Shown one piece after another: positions 1 to 11,313 of a stretch of 64,000 nucleotides of DNA. Source of the DNA: Edaphochlamys debaryana (taxonomy: Eukaryota > Chlorophyta > Chlorophyceae > Chlamydomonadales); the NCBI GenBank assembly GCA_016858145.1, contig JAEHOE010000002.1:558001-622000 (forward strand), given 5' to 3'. A program made the translations under genes and the position numbers. The notes beneath the pieces were generated by a model that saw only the letters and a list, made by a program, of their open reading frames with translations, searched no databases and was not told where the DNA came from. The first letter of the stretch is position 1. Every line of letters begins with the position of its first letter.

Positions 1-72
1 CCCCCTTGCCTCCCCCCTTGCCTCCCCCCTTGCCTCCCCCCTTGCCTCCCCCCTTGCCTCCCCCCTTGCCTC
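1..72. repeat. 12-bp tandem repeat, six units
   Basis: Six perfect copies of the 12-mer cccccttgcctc lie at the left edge, inside the GMP synthase intron that follows its sixth exon. Pyrimidine-rich simple repeats like this recur in many introns of the window. Confidence 0.9.
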
Positions 73-92
73 CCCTTCCCTCTCCCCCCCAC

Positions 93-2146
93 CTGCGTCT
101 TGAACACCTCGATGAACTCGGCGCCGATGGCCTTGCGCTTGGCCTCGGGGTCCGACATGCCCTTGAGGCGGTCCAGCATGGCCTTGGAGTGGTCCACGCA
201 GGTCACGGGCAGGTGCAGGTGGTTGATGAACGTGTCCATCACGCGCTGCTGCTCCTGTGGGGGGCAAGGCGGGGGGAGGGGGAGTTGGGGGGGGGAGGCG
301 TGAGTGGGGGGGGGGGGATGGGATGGAGTGGGGGTGCGCTGAGCCCAAAACCACCACCGCGAGCGTCCTCCACACGGGAACGTCTCCTCCCCGGCCCGGC
401 AAGGCGGGGCAGTCCCGCTCAGCCCCACCACCCCTATGCCCCCCCCCTCCTCCACCGTCCCCTCCACATCCAGCCCCCTTCCCTCCCCACCCCGCTCTTC
501 CACCCCTCCTCCCCACCCCGCTCTTTCCCCCCCATCCCCTGCCCCCCCCCCTCACGTTGAACCGCAGCAGGCCGTTGTCCACGAAGACGCAGTGCAGGCG
601 GTCGCCCAGCACCTTGTGCACCAGCGTGGCGGCCACCGTGGAGTCCACGCCGCCAGACAGGGCGCAGATGGCGTGGTCCTCGGGGCCGACCTGGGGGGAG
701 GTAAGGAGGGGTGGTAGGGGTGGGGGTGGGGGTAAGGATGGGGTAGGCAGGAGCGGGGGTATGAAGATTTGCGTCAAGCTGGGGTCAAACCCACGACCGC
801 AGCATAAGGCAGGGTGGCCCCCCGGCGACCCCAGGCTCTCTCTCCGCAGGTGGAGGGCCTGCCCTGCGTGCAGGGATGATGCCGGAGCTGCTGTCCCCCT
901 CCCCCCTCCCATCCCTCAGCCCCCCTCTCCCTCCCCCCTCCCCACATCTCACCAGCGCCGCGATCTTCTTCAGCTGCTCCTCCAGCACCTGGCCCATGTT
1001 CCAGTCGGCGGGGACCTGTCAGGGGGGGAAGGGAAGAGGGGGGGGGGAGGGTGAGGAGGCGGACAAGAGGGCGGGCGGGAAGAGCTCGTGAGCGGCGGTT
1101 TGTCGTCAGCTGCGTCCCATACACCATCCCAGCAATGGGGATACAGGCTATAGCAACGTATCGGTCACGCACCTGGGCGATGCCGATGAGGAAGTGCTTG
1201 ATCATCTCCATGCCGTGCTCCGTGTGCATGACCTCGGGGTGGAACTGGAAGCCGTAGATGCGCTTCTCGGCGTTCTCGATAGCCACGATGGCGCCCTGTG
1301 GGGGAGAGGGGGGTGGAGGCAAGAGGGGGGGGAAGGAGGGTAAGGGAGCTGATGGGGGTGGGGTAGGTGGAGTGGGGGAGGGGCGGGGCAGCGGCGTTGG
1401 CTGTGTTGGCAGGCGTGCCAATGTGGCTGCCAAGCGCGGGAGCTGGCAGGTGAGGCTTGGGGCTGGCCCCTGGGTGGGTCCTAGAGGGGCTGCGGGGGGC
1501 TGGCACCGCGCCCTGACGCCTCCGGGGGCCCAGCTACCCCCCCAGGCCCTTGGACCCCCCCCCCCGGACCCCCCTGACCCCCTACCTGGTGGCTCTTGGC
1601 GACGGCGGTGAAGCCGGCCGGCAGGGTGACGGCCTCGTCTCCGTGGCTCATCCACACGTTGACGGTGGTGGAGGAGAGGAAGGAGAAGAGCTGGGAGGAG
1701 GGGGCAATGTCCATAGGCATGCGGCCATACTCGCCACCGTGCACGGCGGGCTTGACCTCGCCGCCCAGGATGTGGGTGATCATTTGCATGCCGTAGCAGA
1801 TGCCCAGGATGGGGATGTTGTTCTCGCCGCAGTACTCGAAGAAGCCGTCGGGCACGCGGGGCGAGCCCTCAACGTGCACGGAGTTGGGGCCGCCCGAGAG
1901 GATGATGCAGCGGGGGCTCACGGACTTGATGCGGTCCTGCGAAAAGTAGAGCGGCCAGGATGAGCTTCTTGATCACAGGGTGTCGACGGAGGTCACGCCA
2001 GCGCTTACCAGCGAGGCGTCGCCCGGGAAGAGCATGGAGAACATGCTCAGCTCGCGGACTCGGCGAGTGATGAGCTGCGTGTATTGCGAGCCATAGTCCA
2101 GGATGAGGACCACAGCGTGTTGGTTCGCGGTGCCGTTGGCGGCCAT
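93..2146 (-). CDS. guaA: GMP synthase (glutamine-hydrolysing), 5' part
   Basis: Converts XMP, glutamine and ATP to GMP, the last step of guanine nucleotide synthesis. Six exons join in phase: 2146-2009, 1936-1586, 1295-1173, 1015-953, 690-556 and 254-93, giving 324 residues; roughly the last 200 of a normal ~530 lie beyond the left edge. The class I amidotransferase comes first, with nucleophile Cys93 in ILGICYGMQ and the His182/Glu184 pair in [13 protein letters not shown]. The ATP pyrophosphatase P-loop SGGVDST (residues 237-243) follows. The start ATG has a GCCACC context, and no transit peptide is obvious before [14 protein letters not shown], so a cytosolic enzyme is likely. It is divergent from the glycosyltransferase-like gene across ~980 bp. 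All introns are GT-AG. Identification is firm; the 3' end is simply outside the window. Confidence 0.95.
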
Positions 2147-3127
2147 GGTGGCTCTGAGCTGAGTGTCGGCAGAGGAAGCGGCGACCCGCGCGCCGACAAC
2201 GACGAGGGCTTTTTGGTGGTGGCGGAGTGTAGCGCGACCGAGTAAACTACCGAGCACGTAGCTGAGCGACAGACGTATGGGCTGGCGCGCGAGCGGCCTT
2301 AAGCGTGGGCAGGTCGTGCATGCCCGGACCGCCACGCCGCCGTACCACCTCACGCCTTGTGGGGCAAGGGCGTGGTGCGCCCGCGAGGACCCCGCTGTAA
2401 GCATTCCGAGTCAGCACGCTTCACTTCCAGTGATAACGGGGCGCACCGGCCGGGGCGTGTGGGCACGGGGTCGTCGCGGTCGCACAATCGAAGTCACGAC
2501 CGCTGTCGCCGAGCTTTTTTCTTTCTCCGCGTCCGTAGCGACACAAGAGAAGGTGTCGTCGAACACCAGGGGCTCAGTGTCTATTTGCAAGCGTGTCCGC
2601 TCGCAACATCCGTGAGATGGGTTGCGTTTTCAGCGCGGATTGACGACCGTTGCGCCAAACGTCGCGGTCTTCACTGCTGCGTATACTCGTGGGGCGGTTG
2701 AGAGGCTGGGAGGTTCCTTGGGAGGTTGACTCGTGAATTGCGTTTCGCGCGGGAAGCGGCACGTCCCCGCCGTTCTGATGGGCGTTCCCTCTGATCGAAC
2801 AAACAATCTTGAAAGGGCTAGCGACGGGCAGCCGGGGCCCCGGGGGCTCTCTCCCGCGAGTGCCCATCCCGCGAGTGTTGCTCGGTTCGCGAAGTGCTGC
2901 GCTCTATGCTTCTACCTACATTCTGCACATACTCTGTACTAAGCTGCGTTCATAATACTGCTTGCCCCAGCCTGCACCCCAGAGTTCTAGCTGTTCCAGC
3001 CCCGCCAGGCTGCATACCCAACGTCGGGGCTCGGATGGGGTAGCACCTTTGGTACAAAATAAACATAACGAGCCTCTGTGTGCGCTAGGAAGGCCACTTG
3101 CCTCGGATCGCTGCACGCTCAGCTGCA
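2147..3127. promoter_or_regulatory. divergent intergenic promoter region
   Basis: About 980 bp separate the GMP synthase start (-) from the start of the glycosyltransferase-like gene (+). It must hold both promoters and 5' UTRs. No TATA box or other motif could be assigned with confidence, and the small open frames inside have no protein-like composition. Confidence 0.4.
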
Positions 3128-6100
3128 ATGGCACGGAGAGGGGCCGTGTTGGCCTCTCTTGCGCTCGCAGCAGCAGTATGGATGGCACTAGGGTCAAGCT
3201 CAGCTGCTGAGGCGAAAGAAGCGGCCACGAAAGCACCGAACAAGGAGCTAATTTGCTTCATTATCCGGACCTACTGGGGCCACGGAGACACCTGGGGAGA
3301 CAAGTCGTTGCGGAGGATCCTGACGTCACTGCAAAACCAGACGGACGCGCGGTGAGGCGCCTACCCGGCAGTAGCGGGGTCGGCGGAGGCTCGAGGCCTA
3401 GGGGCACACGGTCAGGCCTGGTGCCTCTGCCCCAGGGCTCTACGATTGCCAGCTTCTCCGAATGCATCAGCAGCCCTGGGTCTTACAGTTCAAGCATCAA
3501 CCCGCCAAGCAGCAGGGGAGGGAGTGACAAGCCCTAGGATCTCTAGCTTCTGGGGGTGGGGAAGCATCGCCGAAGCTGTGCCCCCCCGTCGACCCCCCGT
3601 CGAGCTAGCCCATCTTCGGGCTCTCATGGCTCCGCTGTTCTCAAGCCGACCCTGGCTTCCTGCTGCGCTGCTCTGCAACGCGTGACCGTGAGGCCCGTGG
3701 GTGCCCACGGGCCGCCCCAGCCCACCCCAGCCGCACCGCCCGCGGAGTGCTCGGCCCGCCCCAACGAATGATGTAGAGCCCGTTGCGGAGTGAAGCGCGG
3801 GCAAGGCGCTGGACCACACGGCTCCGGCCATATCACAGGCAGAGAGACAGGCCGCAGCGCGCGCTCTGATACAGGGCCCAGGCGCTTACGCAGGCGGTTG
3901 GCCCACGGCTCCCTCCGCAGGTGGGAGGCCATGCTCCTGGTCATGGATAACCGGCCCTTCCCCGAGCTAAGGAAGATCGTTCGGGAGGTCAACGACTCCC
4001 GAATCTGGGTGCACTCCGAGTGGGTGAGTGCCACGGTTGCTGGCGCCATGCCTCGGGTTAGGTCAGCTAAACGCTACAATACCGAAACCCTTGGGGTACC
4101 TCTCTTTTTTGCCTGCCTCAGCGCCCTTTGCCGCTGCCTTCCTCCAACCCAGATCAGCTACAAGTATGCACCTAAGGAGGGGGGCACGTGGGCTCCCACG
4201 TACCACAATAAGCTGTACAACCTCACAGACCAGGCCATCCGATGTGAGGGCGGGGAACGCTCCCCCGGGTTGGTTCAGGGCTACCACGGCTGCAGGCAGG
4301 GATGGGCGTCAGGGGCCAGCTTGCTTGGGTGCTATTGGTTGTCGCGTTGGCCAGCCGCTTGCTCGCGGTGCACAGGCTGATCGGCAGTGCAGCTCTTGGC
4401 TCGTGTACACTCCACGGCCTCAGTTCTGGGTTCAATGCCGCATCGGATCTGGCTGCAGCGGGTGCACACAGCCGCTGCACGTGCCGTGCATGCATGATGT
4501 TTTCCCCCCTTATTTGCTGTCCCCCCACCTTCATCCCCAGCCTGCCCCGAGCACAGCACGTGGGTGGTCGTGACTAACGGCGACAACCTGTACGACAAGC
4601 GCTTCGTGGAGGCCATCTTCTCGGCGCCGTCAGATGTGGATGCGGTGGCTGTGGACTTCTACAGTCGCTACCAGCGGCCCACGTGTGGGTCGGGGAATGG
4701 GGTGGGGCGGCTAGCAGGTGGCCGTGCGGCTGAGCAGCTGCGGGCAACAAACAGGGCGTTTGCACTTTGGTCAGCCGCAGCCATGCCCTGGGCATGCTCG
4801 AGGTGTGGTGACACCTCTGGGCAGTTGGGGGCTCTCTGCTCGCCTGGGTTGTCTCCAGGTGCCCTGCCACACAACACATCTTCGCCTGTGCTCCGCCTGT
4901 GGGCCTCCCTTCCCCGTCTCAGCGGACCCGTGTGAGCGCTTCGAGGAGGCCCCGGACGCACCCCCGTGCAAGGAGAACCTCATGCGCTTCTGCCAGACGG
5001 ACCTGGCCGCCAACGCGTACCGCGTCAGCCGCCTGCTGTCAGAGGACCGCCGGTTCGGCACCATTGACCCTGGCGGCACGCACGGGGCCAACGACGGCAT
5101 CATGGCGCAGACGCTCAAGAGCTCGGGCTGGAAGGCGAGCGTAGTAGCAGGGGTTTAAGCGCGGTAGCAGGGATTTTTGTCCTTGAGCCCACGAGGACTG
5201 GTTGCTCATGAAGAGCTCTCTGATGCTGTTGGGGGTCTAGGAAGGGCCCGAGCCTGAGGCTGAGGCTGCGTCGGCCACCGGGGCAGGCCATGCAACGCCG
5301 CCGGCCCCAGTCCTCACAGTGCCGCGTGTCCACTGTGTAGGCCGTCCACCGGCATATCACGCCCTCCTTCCTCTCCACCTGACCCCCCCTCTCTGCTCAC
5401 CCCCGCTTGTGCCAGATCCACTACTTCCGCGGGCGCTGCCTGGTGAACCACGCGCCCAGCCCGCAGCAGTGCGCCCTCTCAGGGGGCATCTGGGACGACT
5501 CCATCATGTGCCAGGTGCGGCCCTGCTCGGGGATGCGCACCATACAGATTGCTTCAGACGCCCCCATTATGTGATCTGCACGACTGTCTGGGCAAAAATG
5601 TAGCTGCCTGCACATTAGAGCGGTCCCATGCATGCGCATCGTCCCCCTGCGATCCACCCCTGATCCCGAACTGCACGGCTGCCTGGGCATAGTTGGCCCT
5701 CGCTTGGGCTCCGCTTCCATCTGCGCTCATCTGCGTGAACTCCGCCCTCGCCCGCTGCTCTCCGCTCTCATGCTTACCCCGCCAGGCCTCCAGCTTCGGG
5801 GGCGCTTGCGTGACGGCCAAGTCCGTGGTGGAGCGCATGCGGACCAATGTGAGCGGTAGCGGGAAGCTGGGCAGCTTAGCTGCACGTGTAGGAATCGGGC
5901 TGCTGTGTTATCGGGCTGGGGCTGGCAGCTTCTGGGGCTGGGGCTGGCAGCGGCTGGGAGCCCTGATACTGTTATGTGTGGAGCTGATTCGCATGATGAC
6001 ATCAACCCCTCTGCCTCTTCCCTTGCAGCCCGAGCTGTACGAGCTGGTCGAGCTCAACGTGACTCACGACCGCCACAGCTTCACGTACGGCAACAAGCCG

Positions 6101-6406
6101 TACCACGAGCTCAAGTGCCTGCGCCTGGCCAACCGTACCATGTGGTACCAGGCCCAGACGTACGGCCGCGTGTGCGCGGCGCGCATGGACGTGAAGAACC
6201 TTCCAGAGAACATGCCGGAGCATCCCTGGGATTCGTGGGTGCCCCTGCTGGAAGCGCACGAGGATGGGCCTGAGTATGTGCCGGAGGGGACGGTGATCCC
6301 GAGTGAGGGGGCCAAGGCGGAGGGCGACGGCGAGTCGTGGCACCCGATCAAGGCGGAGGGCAAGGGCAAGGAGCGGCCGGACGGGGACGAGCACGTTGAG
6401 CTGTGA
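3128..6406 (+). CDS. secretory-pathway glycosyltransferase-like protein
   Basis: Eight exons join in phase to 439 residues: 3128-3351, 3921-4023, 4153-4243, 4541-4684, 4923-5140 (or 5134), 5416-5514, 5786-5848 and 6029-6406. An N-terminal hydrophobic stretch after MARRG suggests a signal peptide or type II anchor. The order of elements resembles a GT-A fold: a first strand ICFIIRTYWGHG, then LTSLQNQTDARWEAMLLVMD, a DXD-like NGDN at 152-155 in VVVTNGDNLYDKRF, and a later GANDG block followed by NHAP. Several N-glycosylation sequons (NQT, NLT, NVT, NRT) fit a lumenal protein. The tail is acidic/charged and low-complexity. The fifth intron can use a GC donor (AAG/GCGAGC) or a GT donor two codons later; both keep phase. 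I do not recognise the exact family, substrate or orthologue, and the glycosyltransferase call is inference from motif order only. Confidence 0.55.
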
Positions 6407-6830
6407 GGGGGGTTGGGGTGGTTTTGGGTGGGATAATGAGCGTGCGCTTAGGACATAGTGTTGCAGCGGACGGGGGTTGAGCAGGCAGGAGGAAGTAGGA
6501 GCATGAGACCTTCGGGGCAAGCGGCTGTGTATGGTAGTGTCTTGCGGCCCAGGGTTCTCGGCCCTAAGGCGACACTCACGGCCAGCCACAGCAAGGCGGT
6601 AACGGCTAAAGTATGTGCGGTCAGAGCTCGTTTCTGGGGGGTGTTGTGCGTGCGACCGATTTGGGTCGGGTCTGGGTCGGGTGGCATGTGAGAGAGAGAG
6701 TCGCGATATGCGGCCATGTGATCGTCGGCGGCAAGACCAACCACCCCTGAGACCAACCGCGAGGACCCAGCAATTTCCTGCATTCGCGGGTGCATTATGG
6801 CCACTAGCCATATGAGCTAGCACCGCCTGC

Positions 6831-6909
6831 GGTGCATTCTTTTTGGTATCAACACTCTTGCACTTGCCACGCTTGCCTTCGGTGCATTCTTCTTGGCATC
6901 AACACTCTT
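6831..6909. repeat. two-copy 50-bp direct repeat upstream of ankyrin gene
   Basis: The segment beginning ggtgcattct at 6831 recurs at 6881 with few changes over about 29 bases. It sits 60-130 bp upstream of the ankyrin-gene ATG, in its presumed promoter or 5' UTR. Confidence 0.7.
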
Positions 6910-6965
6910 TCCCGAAGCATCCGTCCCACTAAGGACTATTGACGGTGTCAGGGTATGGGATAGAC

Positions 6966-8472
6966 ATGGCAACGTCGGCAGCGACCAACCTGGGAGCAAG
7001 CGGCAGCGAGGAAGCTGCGTTTGCCGACATCTTCCTACCCGGCGTCACCGAGCGCATAGCCAGCTTCCTGACAGACATTGAAGCCACATACTCCCTGAGG
7101 CTCGTCAACCGATGGGCCGCGGCGGCGATCAGGCCGCGCGTCGTGGCACGCCTCTCGCAGCCCTGCCCGCCCGGGCCCTTTGCCACGCACTGGTCTGGCC
7201 CGGGCGTGTGCCGCGCCCTCTCCTTCGCCAAGCGGCGTCAGCTGCTGACCCTCGTCGCTGCCAGCGGTGTGGTGGAGAACCTGGAGGTGGCGCTGCGCCC
7301 ATGCGGGCTGCAGCACTTCCCTGAGCTCGTGACCGCCGCTGCCGCCGCCGGCCGCACCCGCCTGTGCCGCTGGCTGGCGGACCGAGGGCTGTCCCTGGAC
7401 GGCGTCAGCGACGAGGCCAGCCCGCTGGCAGCCGCCGCCAAGGCGGGCGATCAGGCGACGTGCGAATGGCTCCTGCAGCAGGGCGCGAAGTGGGACGAGG
7501 AGGCGGTGGTGGCGGCTGCCCGGGCGGGCCACGCAGACGTGATGCAGGCCCTGATTGACGCCGAGGGCAAGCGCCCCGAGTACTCGTCGATACAGTCTCT
7601 GGCGCTGCTGGAGGCTGCGGCGGAGGGCTGTGACCTGGACGTGTTTCTGGGTGTGTGGGCCGACTGGGAGCACCAGTGGGAGCCCACGGGTTCGGACGGG
7701 GAGGAGTGGCGTGACGATGAGGGATGGGAGAGGACAAAGCCCCTGCATCTTGCCAGCAACGGAGCGGTCCGCAGCCCCACCTCCGACTGGCTTGACAAGC
7801 TGGAGTGGCTGCTGGAGCAGGTAGGACACGGATGGAGGGCCGGTGGGACCTTGACCGTACGCAAAGCTGATGGGCAGTGCTGGGCCCGAGGAAGGCAGGG
7901 CCCAAGCGTACCCCTCGCTGCCTCGCAGGGGGCGCCCCACGACCGGATCAACCTCTCCGGCGCCGCCTTCTCCCCAGATGCCGTACAGCGGATCGAGATC
8001 CTGGAGGGTCTGGTCCTGGAGTTCAACGGCTATGGCGCCCTGGAGAGGGCGGCGGAGGAGGGCCGGGCTGACGTGGCGCGCCTGGTCCTCGCCCGGGACG
8101 ACTGGCGGGGTTGCGACCTGTCGTGCCTTGCGCTAACCGCTGCCGAGCGGGGCCACACCGAGGTCCTGAGGGCGATGCACGAGGCTGGCTGCCTGCGGGG
8201 CCTATCAGGAGTCTCATGAACGCAGCCTGCCGCGGAGGCTACGTGGAGACAGCCGCCTGGCTGTGCGGCACGTTCGGACCCCGGGGGCGCTGAGTGGCGA
8301 GGGCTGGGTGCCCGCGCTGCTGGACGCGGCGTGCGGCTCGGGCGGCCTGGAGCTGGTGGTGTGGCTGCACGAGCTGGGCGCCTGGCCGACCCTGGACGCG
8401 TGGGCGTTGGGCGCGGCCGGCGGCTGCGTTGCCGTACTGGAGTGGCTGGCGGCGCAGGGCTACGGCCCGCAG
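6966..8472 (+). pseudogene. F-box/ankyrin-repeat protein, frames broken
   Basis: The ATG at 6966 opens exon 1 (6966-7820, ends GAGCAG/GTAGGA); exon 2 resumes at 7929 after a 108-bp intron. The N-terminus has an F-box-like segment (LPGVTERIASFLTDIEATYS followed by LRLVNR). Ankyrin-type repeats follow, e.g. SPLAAAAKAGDQATCEWLLQ and AVVAAARAGHADVMQALI. After TAAERGHTEVLRAMHEAGC the protein similarity moves to another frame (MNAACRGGYVETAAWLCG), then to a third (LLDAACGSGGLELVVWLHEL), reaching a good donor CCGCAG/GTATGG at 8472. Both shifts occur at G/C runs near 8195-8215 and 8280-8295, so they are either real decay or sequencing error. No continuing exon was found. Such proteins form a large expanded family in volvocine algae, where they probably act as substrate adaptors or scaffolds; no specific role is inferable. 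Confidence 0.65.
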
Positions 8473-9941
8473 GTATGGCAGTGGGATATCACATGGCTGC
8501 GTTGCAGTACGGCACCCAGGCCGTGGGCACTCGCGCCAATGCTTCCCGCAACGCTTGAGCTCGGGCCCAGTGCAGCCCCATCAGTAGGCAGCTTGCGGCC
8601 CCACACGACCGTTCCTCACGCGAGCCCCTCTCGCCCCCCCTGGCGTTGCTTTTGCGTGTGCCCAGGGCCTGCAACCCCGCCGCTCACTGGGAGCCGCCCA
8701 GTCAAGTCACCATTAGCCAGAGGTCGTTCGCCGGCTGGTGGGATGGCCTGCTCGCTAGCCTCTCAAGAGGCGGCTGATGGTGGTGATGCCAACCTAAGGA
8801 CACATGGACAGGGTTCCTTGCTGCCTATCCGTTTGACAGTGCCACAGGAAGGTGCCGTGAGCGGCACCTTCCGCCCTCAAGCAGGCGCAGCCGACCTCCC
8901 GACTGCCGTGCAAGGCCGTGCCAATACACACGCCCGCACCTCCCTCTGGCCCCTCCTCCATGCATACCCTCCAGCCTCGCCTCCAGGCCTAGCGAGCAGC
9001 TGGGCTTTGGCCACGCTTCCTGAGCTCTCGACACGTCCAACCGAACAGCAACACTCAACTGCCGAGCCCACACGACTCTCGCTCCCACACAACTCCTACG
9101 GGCTCCCGGTGGCAACCCGTTCGCCCCCTGCGCCGTACCCGCCTCCGGGCAACCGCTAACGGCCACCCGTCCGCCCTCAAGCCGCACTAACGGCCGCCGG
9201 CATCAAGGGTATCTGTCCTCCTCAGGACAGGGAAAAGGGTATCGTCGGTATCCCTAGCATGCCGCAACATTGCCGCAACAGCCCCCACTCGGCCCCCACT
9301 CAGCCCCGGGCCTTCGGTTTGGCCCTGCTGCTGTCCTACCTGGGTCATGGGCGGACTTCCAGGTAGTTTCAGAGCAGGCAGGTCCACACCAATCGCCCAA
9401 CACCGTGCCTCACCCCCCCTTGCGACCCCCGATGTGCGTGTCGGATTCCCGGAGAATCATGACCCGACGCCCCCCTTGTCCGGGCTTCAGAAGGCCTTCG
9501 GCCCGGCTGCTGTCCTGGGTCATGGAGTCCACAGCTCGCCACCCGCTGCCCCCGTGGCTGTCCAGCATGAAGCACACGAATCCCCCTCGATGGCTTCTCT
9601 CCTGGGTCCTCCTCCTGGGTCCCCCAAGAAGCTGCCTTGTCCAGGCCCTTGCCCAGTACCTACCCCACTCCCCCTCAACGACCCCGGCCGCCGCGCCCTC
9701 TGTGTGCGTGGAGTTCCGGAGCTTTACATGGGCACAAAGTGTCTGCCTCCGGCAGGCTCCGGTGTGGAGCGCCTTGAAGCGGGCCTTGCCCATCCAGCGC
9801 GCAGCCTGCGCTGGCACAGCCGCACACCCTAAGGCTGCAGCAGACCTGAAGCAGTCCTCAAAGCCGTCAAAGGCCTGAGCGCAACTGATGGCGCTCTTGT
9901 GGGTCTCAGCCGCGCCAGTTCCCGCCCTCGGGGCTCCCTCT
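8473..9941. other. no recognisable gene
   Basis: No exon chain with protein-like composition was found. The stretch holds a 35-bp hairpin-forming interspersed repeat (9205-9239) and loosely repeated wording around ctgctgtcctgggtcatgg (about 9330-9620), suggestive of old mobile-element or minisatellite sequence. Confidence 0.4.
9205..9239. repeat. 35-bp interspersed hairpin repeat, copy 1
   Basis: The segment contains the perfect inverted repeat ctgtcct-cctc-aggacag and recurs at 17572-17606 with one difference. It is followed by aaaaggg in both places. Confidence 0.75.
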
Positions 9942-10317
9942 GCTGCAGGACCGCAGAAATAGAAATAGAAATATCTAACGCCGGGTTACCCCTGGCGTGG
10001 GTTAAGGAGGGCGGGTTGGTCAGACCCGCCACCATGGGGGTGCCTCCGCACCCTTTGTGCTCATCCTGGCCGGAGGGTCCTGTAGGTTTTCACGATGCTC
10101 TTGAGGCGGCTCACCGCGTGCCGGTGCAGGCTGTGGCAGCAGGCTTTTGCCTCGGTGGCCGTGACGCCCAGTGTCTTAAGCAGGGGGTTGAGGGTGAGGG
10201 GCACAGTGCCGGTGTGCCCTAGTGTGACGATGGTCTGTCGGGAGTAGTGGACGGTCCAGCCGTCGCTCCGCAGCAGCTCGGCGAGGTGCGCGTGTTGTGA
10301 GAGCTGCAGGACCGCAG
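9942..10317 (-). mobile_element. 5'-truncated LINE copy with 15-bp target-site duplication
   Basis: A 346-bp insert (9957-10302) matches the minus strand of the 3' end of LINE B at 25980-26323. It has the same C-terminal coding text (LSQHA, LAELLRSDGWTVHYSRQTIV, CCHSLHRHAVSRL), the same stop region, the same hairpin-rich 3' UTR and the same TATTTC-repeat tail. It is flanked by identical 15-mers gctgcaggaccgcag at 9942-9956 and 10303-10317. The 5' truncation point shares a few bases with the target. This is a textbook dead-on-arrival LINE insertion made by target-primed reverse transcription. Confidence 0.9.
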
Positions 10318-10780
10318 CGCCTGTGCGGAAGGCAGGGTTCGGGCAAGAGCGCCAGCCCGCACCAGGAGCCGCCAAACAGGGTCAGTGGAATGCTGCATGT
10401 AAGAATGAGGGAGTCGCGGCACACGGCGGGCGTGGATAACCTCGGTCAGCGCTCCTGGCCTTCAGCGTTGACCCATGGGATTGGGCGCACAGCCCTCCTC
10501 GAAAGGCGCACAATTAGCCCAGCGGGCCGCGCACAGCTTAATTTCCACTCTGCTTACCAACATGTCCAAGCTACTGCCAGTCAACTCAGCTACGGGCAAG
10601 CCTGGCCCACGCGCCGGCGTCTCGCAGCAACGAGCTGCTCCAGCGCCTGTGGTTGCTCCCGTCGTCCCGCGTGATCAGCGCGGAGTGGGCGCGGGAATCC
10701 AGGCTTCCGGCGCGCAAGCCAGTGCGCAGGCTCCCCACGTCAGGGACCCCCGCCTCCCAAACCCAAACCATCTCCCTGCC
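10318..10780. other. no recognisable gene
   Basis: No supported exon. The left part is simply the target-side continuation beyond the LINE target-site duplication. Confidence 0.35.
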
Positions 10781-11177
10781 TCAGGCGTTGGGGCCGCCGC
10801 AGTCCTCCTCGCCCTCCATGAGGTCAATGACCCCTGCTACGTTGACCGTACGTCAAGAACGGCAGCAGCTTCGCCTCGCCCCCTTCTGCGGCCCCCTCCT
10901 CGACGGTCAGAACCCGCACTGGGGGCTCCTGGGGCTGCACCCTGGGGCTGCGCCTGGGGCTGCGCCTGGGGCTTGCGCTTGCTGTAAAGGCTCTTCTTGC
11001 GCTTCTTGCGCTTCTTGGAAGGCCCAGGCTCAGGCCCAGCCTCGTCTGCATCCGACGTGCATATGGTGGTAATGCTTTCCGGGAATTCGGCGTTGAGGTC
11101 AACTGTGAACGGACTGGGGGGTGGATTGAGGGTGGATGGTGGTCTGAGGCGGTAACCGGGCGCCATTTCGAAGTTAT
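10781..11177 (-). pseudogene. 3'-terminal exon fragment, basic nuclear-type protein
   Basis: A convincing acceptor (TTACAG) at 11178-11183 precedes an exon encoding MAPGYRLRPPSTLNPPPS and then PFTVDLNAEFPES. A strongly basic KKRKKRKK cluster (nuclear-localisation-like), QPQAQ-type repeats and an acidic tail VIDLMEGEEDCGGPNA ending at TGA 10783-10781 follow. The tail is in a different frame from the basic part, so at least one frameshift (near 10840) is needed. No upstream exons exist on this strand because gene U begins 137 bp away. Probably a remnant of a displaced gene; function unknown. Confidence 0.4.
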
Positions 11178-11313
11178 CTGTAAGCAGGGCGAGCGAGTAG
11201 CTTGGCGCTGTGAGGTGAAGCGGTGCCCGAGCCCATGAAGCGCCACGCGTGCCAAACCCTCCCCTCCCTCCCCCCCTCCCTCCCTCCCCCCCTCCCTCCC
11301 CTCCCTCCCCCAG

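Noticed and set aside
774..1655. A 293-codon minus-strand open frame through GMP synthase introns
   Set aside because: It joins real exon 3 coding to intron sequence in one frame; the spliced GMP synthase model explains the conserved part completely.
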